From contig NZ_JADEYC010000041.1 of assembly GCF_015209505.1 (NCBI RefSeq), positions 1 to 48,859 on the forward strand: a stretch of DNA of 48,859 bases, given 5' to 3'. Below are positions 8,867 to 17,119 of the stretch, piece by piece. Position 1 is the first letter of the stretch. Each line of letters begins with the position of its first letter. The notes below the pieces were generated by a model. The model searched no databases. It was not told the origin of the DNA and worked only from the letters and a program-made list of their open reading frames with translations. This stretch comes from Saccharopolyspora montiporae (lineage in GTDB: Bacteria > Actinomycetota > Actinomycetes > Mycobacteriales > Pseudonocardiaceae). A program made the translations under genes and the position numbers.

Positions 8867-10234
8867 TCAGCCCCGCACCACGGCGAGGACCTCGTCGCGG
8901 AGCGCGGCCATCGCACCAGTGTCCTCCGCCTCGACGTTGAGCCGGAGCAGCGGTTCGGTGTTCGACGGACGCAGGTTGAACCACGCACCGCCCGCAAGTT
9001 CCACGGTAAGCCCGTCCAGCTCGTCGACACGAGCGCCGTTTCGGTCACCGAACTCGGCGGCGACCGCGCGCATCCGGGCCTGCTGGTCGTCGACGGTGGA
9101 GTTGATCTCCCCGGAGGCCGCGTACCGGTCGTAGTCGCTCATCAGCTCGGACAGCGGCTGCTGCTGCCCGCCGAGCGCGGCGAGCACGTGCAGGGCCGCG
9201 AGCATCCCGGAATCGGCTCGCCAGAACTCGCGGAAGTAGTAGTGCGCCGAGTGCTCACCGCCGAAGACGGCGCCGGTATCGGCCATCGTCTGCTTGATGA
9301 ACGAGTGCCCGACCCGGGTGCGCACCGGCTTGCCCCCGTGCTCGGCGACGATCTCCGGCACGGCACGGGACGTGATGAGGTTGTGGATGACCGTCGCGCC
9401 GGGTTCCTTGCCCAGTTCACGCACCGCGACCAGCGCGGTGATCGCGCTCGGCGAAACCGGTTCGGCCCGCTCGTCGACGACGAAGCAGCGGTCGGCGTCG
9501 CCGTCGAAGGCCAGTCCCGCGTCCGCGCCGACCTCGCGCACCTTGGCCTGCAGATCGACGAGGTTGGCCGGGTCCAGCGGGTTGGCCTCGTGGTGCGGGA
9601 ACGTGCCGTCGAGCTCGAAGTACATCGGCACGATCTCCACCGGGAGCCCGTCGAACACGGTGGGCACGGTGTGTCCACCCATGCCGTTGCCCGCGTCCAC
9701 GACCACCTTGAGCGGGCGGATGCCGGTCAGATCGACCAGGCCGCGCAGGAAGTCCGCGTACTCCCCGACCATGTCGCGCTGGGTCGCCGCGCCCTGGGCA
9801 CCGAGGAATTCCGGCACGCCCTGCGCGACGAGCTCGCTGATCTCGGACAGCCCGCTGTCCTGGCCCACCGGAGCGGCACCTGCCCGGCAGAACTTGATCC
9901 CGTTGTACTGGGCCGGGTTGTGGCTGGCGGTGAACATGGCGGCGGGCAGGTCGAGGTGGCCGGACGCGAAGTAGAGCAGGTCGGTGCTGGCCAGGCCGAT
10001 GTCGATCACGTCAACGCCCTGCCCGAGCACGCCGTCGGCGAACGCCTGCGCCAGACCGGGCGAGGACTCGCGCATGTCGTGCCCGACCACCACCGCCGGA
10101 CCGCCGACCAGCCGGGTGAAGGCGGCGCCGATCTCGGTCACCACCTCGGCGTCCAGACCATCGCCGACCACCCCGCGGATGTCGTACGCCTTGACGATCC
10201 CCGACAGGTCCCGCACGCCTTGCCCTCCTGACAT
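8867..10234 (-). CDS. manB: Phosphomannomutase/phosphoglucomutase
   Basis: 455-residue alpha-D-phosphohexomutase converting mannose-6-P to mannose-1-P (and glucose-6-P likewise), the step between ManA and GDP-mannose synthesis. Four family signatures are present in order: YDIRGVVGDGL; the phosphoserine loop FTASHNPAQYNGIKF with catalytic Ser104; the Mg-binding loop AFDGDADRCF; the sugar-recognition loop FGGEHSAHYYF. The C-terminal phosphate-binding loop is RPSNTEPLLRLNVEAED. ATG at 10234 has GGGAGA about 7 nt upstream. It is the second gene of the operon after the DUF3499 gene. The mycobacterial orthologue by position is pmmA. Confidence 0.96.
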   Translation of the reverse strand: MSGGQGVRDLSGIVKAYDIRGVVGDGLDAEVVTEIGAAFTRLVGGPAVVVGHDMRESSPGLAQAFADGVLGQGVDVIDIGLASTDLLYFASGHLDLPAAMFTASHNPAQYNGIKFCRAGAAPVGQDSGLSEISELVAQGVPEFLGAQGAATQRDMVGEYADFLRGLVDLTGIRPLKVVVDAGNGMGGHTVPTVFDGLPVEIVPMYFELDGTFPHHEANPLDPANLVDLQAKVREVGADAGLAFDGDADRCFVVDERAEPVSPSAITALVAVRELGKEPGATVIHNLITSRAVPEIVAEHGGKPVRTRVGHSFIKQTMADTGAVFGGEHSAHYYFREFWRADSGMLAALHVLAALGGQQQPLSELMSDYDRYAASGEINSTVDDQQARMRAVAAEFGDRNGARVDELDGLTVELAGGAWFNLRPSNTEPLLRLNVEAEDTGAMAALRDEVLAVVRG

Positions 10235-10326
10235 CGAGTCTCCCGCGATGAGGTCGCCGAGCCTACCCGTGATCGATTCGGCGAGGGGCCCCGCGGCGTT
10301 CGTCACGACGCGCACCGCCGGCCGGG

Positions 10327-10698
10327 TCACTCCTCGCCCGGGTCGGGCAGTGCCCGCAAGTGCCCGCGGCGGCTGCCGCCCGACGTACCGGCATCGGCGG
10401 GTTCCACCGGCCGGTCCGCTCTGCCCGCTTCCCGGACGGCTTCGGCCAGCGCCGTCAGGTCGTCATCGGACGGCTCCGGCATCTCGAACTCGCCTTCGTG
10501 TCGCACGACCTCCCACCCCTTGGGCACCGTGAGCCGTAGCGCATGCGCCTCGCACAGGTCGTAGCTGTGCGGCTCGGCATACGTGGCCAGCGGGCCGACC
10601 ACCGCGGTGGAGTCCGCATAGGCATAGGTGAGCGTCGCAACAGCCGGGTTCACGCACCCGGTCCGCGAGCACCGCCTCACGCTCCGCACGACACGCAC
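10327..10698 (-). CDS. DUF3499 family protein
   Basis: 123 residues; conserved actinobacterial protein of unknown function found immediately upstream of phosphomannomutase. The core VRRCSRTGCVNPAVATLTY, VVGPLATYAEPHSYDLCEAH and PKGWEVVRHEGEF is clear. Two cysteine pairs (CSRTGC and the CEAH cysteine plus histidine) look like a small metal site. The C-terminal third is low-complexity. Three in-frame GTG codons compete (10698, 10689, 10680); 10698 has GGGGGC about 7 nt upstream, while homologs usually start near VRSVRRC. Likely first gene of the manA operon. Confidence 0.88.
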   Translation of the reverse strand: MRVVRSVRRCSRTGCVNPAVATLTYAYADSTAVVGPLATYAEPHSYDLCEAHALRLTVPKGWEVVRHEGEFEMPEPSDDDLTALAEAVREAGRADRPVEPADAGTSGGSRRGHLRALPDPGEE

Positions 10699-10804
10699 GA
10701 TAGCGCCCCCGGTCCAGCGGGCGCCGCAGGCACGCGGAATCGGACGCGGCCGGCCGGGTACGACACCGCCGGAACGGCTTGTCCCCGAAGCGGGCGATGA
10801 GGCG

Positions 10805-10810
10805 TACCCT
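10805..10810 (+). promoter_or_regulatory. Candidate -10 box (TACCCT) for a leaderless mRNA
   Basis: TACCCT lies 7 nt before the GTG at 10818, the spacing at which transcription would begin on the start codon. No purine-rich ribosome site precedes this GTG. Confidence 0.5.
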
Positions 10811-10817
10811 CCAGCCC

Positions 10818-11291
10818 GTGGTGACCGCACGTGGATCTCGGCGCCGAAGCCGCCTCCGGCGCGACCGCCGGGGCCGCGGCCTGCGCGGACCGCTCTACCC
10901 CTCGTCGGTACCGGTGTCGCGCAGCCGCTCCGAGCGGTTCGACGCGCTGGTGCTGGAGGCTCTGGAGCCGATCGAGCAGCGCTGGCACGCCGAGCTGACC
11001 GAGCTCGACGTCGCCGTGGACGAAGTGCCGGAGGTCGGCGCGACCGCACCGGAGAAGGTCGTCTGGGACGACGATGTGGTGGTCGACGCGAACGTCCCGC
11101 TCGCCCGGCTGGTGCCCGCCGGCGTGGACCGGCGCGGCCTGCCCACGCGGCCCCGGATCGTGCTGTACCGGCGTCCGCTGGAGGCCCGGGCCCGGGACGG
11201 CGCCGATATGGCCGACCTGCTGCACGACGTGCTCGTCGAGCAGATCGCGACCTACCTGGGGTTGGATCCGGGCGTCGTCGACGGCCAGTGA
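10818..11291 (+). CDS. Metallopeptidase-family (zincin-like) protein lacking HExxH
   Basis: 157 residues. Corresponds by position and sequence to the short zincin-like family (PF06262 type) located next to whiB2 in actinobacteria. The N-terminus is very basic; then PLYPSSVPVSRSRSERFDAL, LDVAVDEVPEV, RPRIVLYRRPLEARARD, and the C-terminal helix MADLLHDVLVEQIATYLGL. In active members this helix carries HExxH; here the equivalent stretch reads EQIAT, so zinc catalysis is unlikely. GTG at 10818 is chosen because of the leaderless -10 box; an ATG at 10797 is the alternative. It converges on the giant glycosyltransferase, with stop codons 23 nt apart inside a hairpin. Confidence 0.82.
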   Translation: MVTARGSRRRSRLRRDRRGRGLRGPLYPSSVPVSRSRSERFDALVLEALEPIEQRWHAELTELDVAVDEVPEVGATAPEKVVWDDDVVVDANVPLARLVPAGVDRRGLPTRPRIVLYRRPLEARARDGADMADLLHDVLVEQIATYLGLDPGVVDGQ

Positions 11292-11317
11292 GGCCCGCGC
11301 CGGCTGACCCGGCCTCA
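11289..11317. terminator. Hairpin spanning both stop codons of convergent genes
   Basis: TGAGGCC at 11289-11295 pairs with GGCCTCA at 11311-11317, with an inner GC-rich loop. The first three bases are the stop of the metallopeptidase-like gene and the last three are the stop of the glycosyltransferase on the other strand, so it could terminate both. Confidence 0.45.
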
Positions 11318-14300
11318 TCGGGAACCCGTGCTGCGCCGTGCGGGCGGCAGCGCCCCGACGACCGCGAACAGCAGCGCACCGGCTTGCACGGCCAGCAGCG
11401 CGGTCCGCGGGCCCTCCGCGTAGCCGATGCGCACCTCCGCGGCGCGTTCCGGCAGCGGGACCGCGACCTGGTTGCCCCACGCGTCGGCGAGTCCGACCGG
11501 CCGGCCGTCCACCAGCGCGTACCAGCCCGGCTGCTGCTGGGCGCCCAGCACGAGGGCGCGCCCCTCGCCGCCCGCGGTCACCCGCACCGTCACATCCGGG
11601 GGCAGCGCGTCGACGGGGAGCGGTGCCGCCTGCGGGGGCGGAGCGTGTCCGGTGCGCGCCTGGCGGGTCAGATCGGGTCCGAGCAGCTGCACGCGGGCCG
11701 CGCCGTCCGGCAGCTGCAGGACCCCGCCCGGCCGTTCCCGCACCAGCTCGCGGGCCCGTTCGGGCAGGTTGAAGCCGTCCGGGACGCGGAGGAACTCCAC
11801 CCCGCGCGCAGTTGCCGCGCGCACGCCGGCGAGCACCCGCCCGTCGTCGGCTGAGGTCAGATCGCTCGCGACCCCGCGGACCCACTGCGCAGCGCCCGGG
11901 GCCGGGACGAGGTCGTCGTCGCCGAACCGCCCGGCGGCACCGTCGCCGAGCCGCGGCGGGTGCTGGTCGAGGGCCAGCACCGAGCCGGGCAGCTCCGGTT
12001 GCGGGGCTGCGTGCAGCGGGCCGGTGAGCGCGGCGGTTCCCGCGGCTGCGGCGAGGACCGCGAGCACTCCCGCGGCTGCGGCCCTGCCCCACCGAGCTTG
12101 CACCGGTCGGGTGGCCAGCAGTGCCCAGCAGCAGCCGGTCGCTGCCAGCACCAGCGGCGTTCCGGTCCACGCCGCACTGGCGGGACCGCCGGCGAGCGGC
12201 TCCACCGGGATCGCGGCCACCAGCAGGGCCAGCGCGATGCCCGCGGCGGCCAGGGCCAGACCGGGCAGCTGGGGACGCAGCGGTCCGCGAACGGCGGCGA
12301 CGAGGGCAGCGATCAGCAGCAGACCGCCGAGGAGTGCGGGCACCGACCCGTCCGGGCTCAGCAGCAGCGGCCAACCACCGGCTGCGGGCTCCACCGCGGA
12401 CGCTCCCGGTCCGTGCAGCAGCAGCCGCGGCTGTTCCAGCACGACCAGCGGCCAGGGCAGCAGGCAGGCGACCGGGAGCAGCACGAGCACGGCCAGGCCC
12501 GCGATCCGGCGGCGGAACCGGTCCTCCCGACCGGGCACCGCCACGAACGCGCCGAGCATGAGCACCACCAGCACCACGTGCGCCAGCGGGGCGAACGCGC
12601 CGAGCAGCGCCAGACCCAGGGCGGTCAGGCATGCCGGGCCGAGCCACAGCCCGCCGGCGCGGGTCCGCCGCAGCACCCGGGCGATCCCGGCCAGCAGGAC
12701 CGGCAGCAGCACGTGCACGACGACCACGTCCAGGCGTCCCTGCCCGGCCGACAGCGCTGCGGCGGGCAGCAGCGCGTACGCACCGGCGACCAGCGATCGG
12801 CGGACCCGGCCACCGCCCAGCGGCCGCGTCGCCAGATACGCGCTGAGTCCGGCGAGCGGCACCGCCAGCAGCACCAGCAGTCCCACCGCGGCGGGCGGGC
12901 CACCGAGCACCGCGCCGAGCAGGCCGAACACCAGCAGCCCGGGTGTGGCCGGGGATGCCGCGCCGCCGCCTGCCGGATGCCAGGCGGCGAGGTAGCTGCC
13001 CCAGGTCTCGACCAGATCGCCGATGGGCAGCAGCCGCCCGCCCTGCGGGGTGCCACCGCGCAGCACCTCCAGGAACCAGCCCCCGCAGGTGAGCACGCCG
13101 AACACCAGCAGCACCACGAGCAGCACGGCGGGTGGATCGACCAGCAGGCCGCGCAGCAGCCGGCGCGCGCCCGCGCGGACCAGCCGCGGTTCGCGCGCGC
13201 CCTCCCGCGGGCCGGGTGCCGGTCGGCCGGGATCGGCCAGCACGACGACCGGATCCCCGGGCCGTCGCAGCGACGGGACCCCGCGCCGGCGGTGGGCCGG
13301 TACCTGCGTGTCGGGTGCGAGCGCGGTTTCCGGCACCGGGTCCAGCAGTGCCGGATCGCGGCGCGCGCGTGCCGCGGCGAACCGTTCGAAGATCCGCCTG
13401 CGCGTCCACCGCAGCCGGTCGAGCGGGCCGACCAGCAGACCGCGCACCGGTCGGCGCTCCGGGATCGCGGTGGACCGGGCGGCCCGGCCCGGGCGCAGTC
13501 CGAATCCGCCGCGCAGCAGGGTGACGAGCAGGGCTGCTTCCGCAGCCGCATCGGCAGGCCTGCGGGCCAGCAGGAATCCGGGCGCACGCAGCAGGGCCGA
13601 CAGCAGCAGCCGCAGCGCGGCCAGCGGGAGGACGCGTGCCGGGACGTCGAGCAGCAGGGTGCGGGCACCGTCGGAGCGCCGGGTGCGCGGGCGGCTGCCG
13701 TCCGCCCGGGCGCTGCGTTGCGCGCGGGCGCGCGGGGCGAGCAGCACGGCGTTGCCGTCAGCGTTGATCCGCCAGCCGAGATCGACATCGGCCGCGTCGC
13801 CGCGCAGCGCGGGATCGTGCCCGCCGATGCGTTCGTAGACCTCGCGGCGCAGCAGCACCCCGGCGGATGCCACGGCCAGCAGTTCGGTGTCCGGGGACTC
13901 CTGCCCGCGCAGCAGCACGGGGTCCACTTCGGACGGAGAGGCGCCGGTGCGCACCCGGCCGCCGCGGTCGATGGACAGTCCGGCGTCGAGCACGAACCGC
14001 GGGTCCGCCGCGTCCAGCACGAGCGGTCCGATCGCAGCGGCGTCCGGTTCCCGCTCGGCGGCGGCGAGAAGTTCGCCGAGGCACCCCGATTCCGGGGCGG
14101 TGTCCGCGGTGAGCAGCCACAGCCACTCCTCGCGGACCTCCTCTTCCCGGGTCGCGGCGGCGATCGCCTCGCTGACCGCCGCCGTGACCGGTCCCGATGC
14201 GGTGAGCACCTCGTCGACGAGCTCCTCGGCGACCGCCTCGTCGAGCAGCCGCGCGGTCTCGGCCGATTCCCCGGTGCGCACGGCCAGGACCCGCGCGGGA

Positions 14301-14398
14301 CCCGCGGCCGACCCGCGCAGCGCATCCAGCGCCTGCCGTAATCGGGTGTGCTCGTCAGCGCAGACCAGCACGGCCAGAACCGAGGCGGTCGCGGCCAA
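11315..14398 (-). CDS. Giant membrane protein with N-terminal family 2 glycosyltransferase domain
   Basis: 1027 residues. The N-terminal ~260 residues form a GT2-like fold: VLAVLVCADEHTRLRQALDA, LWLLTADTAPESGCLGEL in the place of the acceptor DxD, and the ExVYERIGGHDPALRGDAADVDLGWR region that in GT2 enzymes follows the catalytic site. A basic linker follows, then about a dozen or more hydrophobic helices (about 420-850) and a C-terminal soluble domain before a final helix. The fused design is common next to whiB in actinomycetes; substrate unknown, probably a cell-envelope polymer. TTG at 14398 is preferred since GGAGGG stands 4-5 nt upstream; a GTG at 14443 is in frame but has no ribosome site. 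Very Ala/Leu/Arg-rich. Confidence 0.85.
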   Translation of the reverse strand: MAATASVLAVLVCADEHTRLRQALDALRGSAAGPARVLAVRTGESAETARLLDEAVAEELVDEVLTASGPVTAAVSEAIAAATREEEVREEWLWLLTADTAPESGCLGELLAAAEREPDAAAIGPLVLDAADPRFVLDAGLSIDRGGRVRTGASPSEVDPVLLRGQESPDTELLAVASAGVLLRREVYERIGGHDPALRGDAADVDLGWRINADGNAVLLAPRARAQRSARADGSRPRTRRSDGARTLLLDVPARVLPLAALRLLLSALLRAPGFLLARRPADAAAEAALLVTLLRGGFGLRPGRAARSTAIPERRPVRGLLVGPLDRLRWTRRRIFERFAAARARRDPALLDPVPETALAPDTQVPAHRRRGVPSLRRPGDPVVVLADPGRPAPGPREGAREPRLVRAGARRLLRGLLVDPPAVLLVVLLVFGVLTCGGWFLEVLRGGTPQGGRLLPIGDLVETWGSYLAAWHPAGGGAASPATPGLLVFGLLGAVLGGPPAAVGLLVLLAVPLAGLSAYLATRPLGGGRVRRSLVAGAYALLPAAALSAGQGRLDVVVVHVLLPVLLAGIARVLRRTRAGGLWLGPACLTALGLALLGAFAPLAHVVLVVLMLGAFVAVPGREDRFRRRIAGLAVLVLLPVACLLPWPLVVLEQPRLLLHGPGASAVEPAAGGWPLLLSPDGSVPALLGGLLLIAALVAAVRGPLRPQLPGLALAAAGIALALLVAAIPVEPLAGGPASAAWTGTPLVLAATGCCWALLATRPVQARWGRAAAAGVLAVLAAAAGTAALTGPLHAAPQPELPGSVLALDQHPPRLGDGAAGRFGDDDLVPAPGAAQWVRGVASDLTSADDGRVLAGVRAATARGVEFLRVPDGFNLPERARELVRERPGGVLQLPDGAARVQLLGPDLTRQARTGHAPPPQAAPLPVDALPPDVTVRVTAGGEGRALVLGAQQQPGWYALVDGRPVGLADAWGNQVAVPLPERAAEVRIGYAEGPRTALLAVQAGALLFAVVGALPPARRSTGSR

Positions 14399-14497
14399 AA
14401 CGCCCTCCAAGATCGCGTCGTCGCACACCGGACGGTAGTGCACGCGCGATCCGGGCCCGGACCCCGCGCAGCGGCAGCGCGCGGATCCGAGCGCGCT

Positions 14498-14812
14498 TCA
14501 GCCCGCGCGCCGCTTGAGCTTGCGCCGCTCCCGCTCGGAAAGTCCACCCCAGATGCCGAAGCGCTCGTCGTGCTCCAGCGCGTACTCCAGGCACTCGGAG
14601 CGGACTTCGCACCCCGCGCAGATGCGCTTGGCTTCCCGCGTGGAACCGCCCTTTTCCGGGAAGAACGCTTCCGGATCGGTTTGCGCGCACAATGCGCGCT
14701 CCTGCCATTCCTGCTCCTCGTCGCCCATTTCGAACAACTCGGACAGGACGTCGATTTCCGCGACGGCGGCGTCCCCACGCCCCGAAAAGCGGTCCTCTCC
14801 TGACTCCCACAT
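14498..14812 (-). CDS. whiB2: WhiB-family iron-sulfur transcriptional regulator (WhiB2/WhmD type)
   Basis: 104 residues. WhiB proteins bind a [4Fe-4S] cluster and the primary sigma factor; WhiB2/WhmD controls septation and division. Four cluster cysteines are present (C42, C65, C68, C74, the C-X22-C-X2-C-X5-C pattern), followed by the turn GIWGG (86-90) and a basic C-terminal LSERERRKLKRRAG for DNA contact. The acidic N-terminus with DVLSELFEMG fits the WhiB2 subgroup. ATG at 14812 has GGGGGAAA about 6 nt upstream; a GTG at 14842 is in frame but lacks a site. Its neighbours (degenerate metallopeptidase, fbiA) match the mycobacterial whiB2 locus. A long upstream region suggests separate regulation. 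Confidence 0.95.
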   Translation of the reverse strand: MWESGEDRFSGRGDAAVAEIDVLSELFEMGDEEQEWQERALCAQTDPEAFFPEKGGSTREAKRICAGCEVRSECLEYALEHDERFGIWGGLSERERRKLKRRAG

Positions 14813-15280
14813 TCGTTTTTCCCCCGATTCTCCCGTTCCCACCGGCCCTCCCCAGGACCGGAACAGGATGCACTCCTGGCCGCGCTCGGTTCGCGTCGTC
14901 GCCGCACCGAGCGCGCATCGACGGCAAACGGCCGTCGCCGAACGGATTTCCGCTTCAGCCCGCGGAGGATCCGATCGACCGATATCTCAGCCGGAACTCC
15001 CGGACCCGACCGGCGACCACGGGGATCGCGCGCACCGACCGCGCACCTGGCGAGCGCTCCGGGCAGCGAATGACATCGCTGTGATTACACCTGTGTAGCT
15101 CCTTGCGGTCAAGCGGAGACCTTCCGTAGAGGGACAATTCGCGACCCGCCGCCAACCGGTCCCGCGCCGGGCGCACGTTCAGCGCACCGGCGTGCTCCTT
15201 GTGGCGGTACGAGCTCATGATCAATGCATACCACCCCGCAGCCGACCTCGCCGCGCGAAGGACCATGGACACTGGGGAAC
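14813..15280. promoter_or_regulatory. Divergent intergenic region between whiB and the M50 protease gene
   Basis: About 470 bp with no convincing gene. It contains the imperfect-context palindrome TACAC-CT-GTGTA (15086-15097) and a possible plus-strand promoter TTGCGG-N18-TAGAGG (15103-15132). An ATG at 15224 extends the protease frame but has no ribosome site. whiB genes of this class are normally tightly controlled, so operators are expected here. Confidence 0.5.
15086..15097. promoter_or_regulatory. Inverted repeat TACAC-N2-GTGTA, candidate operator upstream of whiB
   Basis: Perfect 5+5 bp inverted repeat with 2-bp centre, flanked by GTGAT on the left and GCTCC on the right. It is 274 bp upstream of the whiB start and 184 bp upstream of the protease start. 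The binding protein is unknown. Confidence 0.35.
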
Positions 15281-16045
15281 GTGACGACTGCTGCGACGCG
15301 GGTGAGCCCGCTGTTCTTGTCCCTGGTCGGCGCGACCGCGCTGGGTTGCGTGCTCGCCACGTTGGAGCCCCAACCGGCGCGCATCGCCGGAGTCGTGCTC
15401 ATCGTGATCGGTGGCTGGGCCACGTCGCTGTGCCTGCACGAGTTCGGCCACGCGGTCACCGCCTTCCGCGGCGGCGACCGCTCGGTGCGCGCGAAGGGCT
15501 ACCTGACGCTGGACCCGCGGCGCTACACCGACCCCGCGCTGAGCCTGGTGTTGCCGCTGCTGTTCGTCGTGCTGGGCGGGATCCCGCTGCCCGGCGGCGC
15601 GGTCTGGATCGACCAGCACGCGCTGCGCTCGCGGCGCACCCGCTCGCTCGTCTCGGCGGCCGGACCGCTGACCAATCTCGTGCTGGGACTGCTGCTGGCG
15701 CTGGTGGTGAGCGTCGCGAACCTGCCGATGGCGTTGGCGGCCGGGCTGTCCTACCTGGCTTTCCTGCAGGTGATCGCGTTCGTGCTGAACATCCTGCCCA
15801 TCCCCGGGCTGGACGGGTACGGGGTGATCGAGCCGTGGCTGTCCCGACAGGCGCAGGACTTCGGGCGCCGGGCGCGCCCGTGGGCCCCGCTGGTGCTGGT
15901 CGGCGTGCTGTTCCTGTCGCCGCAGCTCGGGCTGTCGTTCATCACCCAGGGCTTCTTCGGCATCGCCTACGGCGTGTTCGGGCTGGTCGGCGGAGATCCG
16001 CTGCACGCCAGCCTCGGGATGAGCATGTTCCGCTTCTGGCTGTGA
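15281..16045 (+). CDS. Site-2-type M50 family metalloprotease (integral membrane)
   Basis: 254 residues with about six membrane helices. The zinc motif HEFGH (H53-H57) sits in the second helix (TSLCLHEFGHAVTAFRGGD). The second conserved motif, NILPIPGLDGYGVIEPW, supplies the third metal ligand, with the D of the LDG. AAGPLTNLVLGL is the expected partner helix. Such proteins cleave substrates within membranes or are shortened relatives (the Rv-type site-2 protease homologs). Start is uncertain: GTG at 15281 gives the typical short lead VTTAATRVSPLFL; the ATG at 15224 adds 19 residues without a ribosome site. No anti-sigma gene is adjacent to suggest a substrate. Confidence 0.9.
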   Translation: MTTAATRVSPLFLSLVGATALGCVLATLEPQPARIAGVVLIVIGGWATSLCLHEFGHAVTAFRGGDRSVRAKGYLTLDPRRYTDPALSLVLPLLFVVLGGIPLPGGAVWIDQHALRSRRTRSLVSAAGPLTNLVLGLLLALVVSVANLPMALAAGLSYLAFLQVIAFVLNILPIPGLDGYGVIEPWLSRQAQDFGRRARPWAPLVLVGVLFLSPQLGLSFITQGFFGIAYGVFGLVGGDPLHASLGMSMFRFWL

Positions 16046-16120
16046 GCCGCACCGCACCGCTCCCGCCCAGGGCCAGGTACGCCTGCCCCGGCGGGTAGCG
16101 GGCGTGCGAGGATCGAACAC

Positions 16121-17119
16121 GTGAAGGTCGTAGTTCTGGTCGGCGGGGTCGGTGGCGCCCGGTTCCTGCTGGGTGCGAAGACAGCGCTGGGTCTGCCCGC
16201 GCGCGGCGAGCCCGCGGACGGGTCCGGTGAGCACGAGGTGACCGCCGTCGTCAACACCGGCGATGACGTGTGGCTGCACGGGTTGCGGGTGTGCCCCGAC
16301 CTGGACACCTGCATGTACACGCTCGGCGGGGGCATCGACGAGGCGAAGGGCTGGGGACGGCTCGACGAGACCTGGTCGGTCAAGGAGGAGCTGGCCGCCT
16401 ACGGCGCGGAACCCGGCTGGTTCGGGCTCGGCGACCGGGACATCGCCACGCACCTGATCCGCTCCCGCATGCTGCGCGCCGGGTATCCGCTCACCGCCGT
16501 CACCGAGGCGCTGTGCGACCGGTGGCGCCCGGGCGCACAGCTGCTGCCGGTGACCGATGAGCGGGTCGAGACGCACGTGGCGATCGAGGACCCCGAGCTG
16601 GCGGAGCAGCGTGCGGTGCACTTCCAGGAGTGGTGGGTGCGCTACGGCGCGGAACCGGACGCGCGGGCCATCGCCCCGGTCGGTGCGGACGAGGCGAAAC
16701 CGACCCCCGCGGTGCTGGACGCGTTGGCGCAGGCCGACATCGTGCTCATCGCCCCGTCGAACCCGGTGGTCAGCATCGGGACGCTGCTGGCGGTGCCCGG
16801 GTTCACCGGCGCACTGCGCGAGGCCCCGGCACCGGTGATCGGGGTGTCACCGATCATCGGCGACCGGCCGCTGCGCGGGATGGCCGACAAGTGCCTGTCC
16901 GCGATCGGGGTGGACACCACGGCCGAGGCGGTGGGCAAGCACTACGGCGCGCGGTCGACGGATCCGGAGGGCCTGCTGGACGGGTGGCTGGTGCACACCG
17001 GCGACACCGCCGAGGTGCCGGGCGTGCAGGTGCGCGACGTCCCGCTGCTGATGTCCGATGTGGACGCGACCGCCGACATGGTGCGCGCCGCGTTCGACCT
17101 CGCGGGGGTGCGACCGTGA
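16121..17119 (+). CDS. fbiA: 2-phospho-L-lactate (or phosphoenolpyruvate) transferase, CofD/FbiA
   Basis: 332 residues. FbiA joins the activated 3-carbon acid nucleotide to the deazaflavin Fo, giving (dehydro-)F420-0. Diagnostic: MKVVVLVGGVGGARFLLGAK at the start, VVNTGDDVWLHGLRVCPDLD, YTLGGGIDEAKGWGR, APSNPVVSIGTLLAVPG and SPIIGDRPLRGMADKCL. The GTG at 16121 has no purine-rich site; GAGGAT seven bases upstream may be a weak -10 for a leaderless mRNA. Its stop overlaps the start of fbiB as GTGA, so the two are translationally coupled. Confidence 0.97.
   Translation: MKVVVLVGGVGGARFLLGAKTALGLPARGEPADGSGEHEVTAVVNTGDDVWLHGLRVCPDLDTCMYTLGGGIDEAKGWGRLDETWSVKEELAAYGAEPGWFGLGDRDIATHLIRSRMLRAGYPLTAVTEALCDRWRPGAQLLPVTDERVETHVAIEDPELAEQRAVHFQEWWVRYGAEPDARAIAPVGADEAKPTPAVLDALAQADIVLIAPSNPVVSIGTLLAVPGFTGALREAPAPVIGVSPIIGDRPLRGMADKCLSAIGVDTTAEAVGKHYGARSTDPEGLLDGWLVHTGDTAEVPGVQVRDVPLLMSDVDATADMVRAAFDLAGVRP

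Noticed and set aside
11960..14341. Open frame of about 790 codons on the plus strand opposite the glycosyltransferase
   Set aside because: Gln/Arg/Gly-rich low-complexity translation produced by high G+C third positions of the real minus-strand gene.
15224..15280. Longer N-terminus for the M50 protease from ATG 15224
   Set aside because: No ribosome site, and the added residues (TTPQPTSPREGPW) look like translated leader; GTG 15281 gives the usual length, though this is uncertain.
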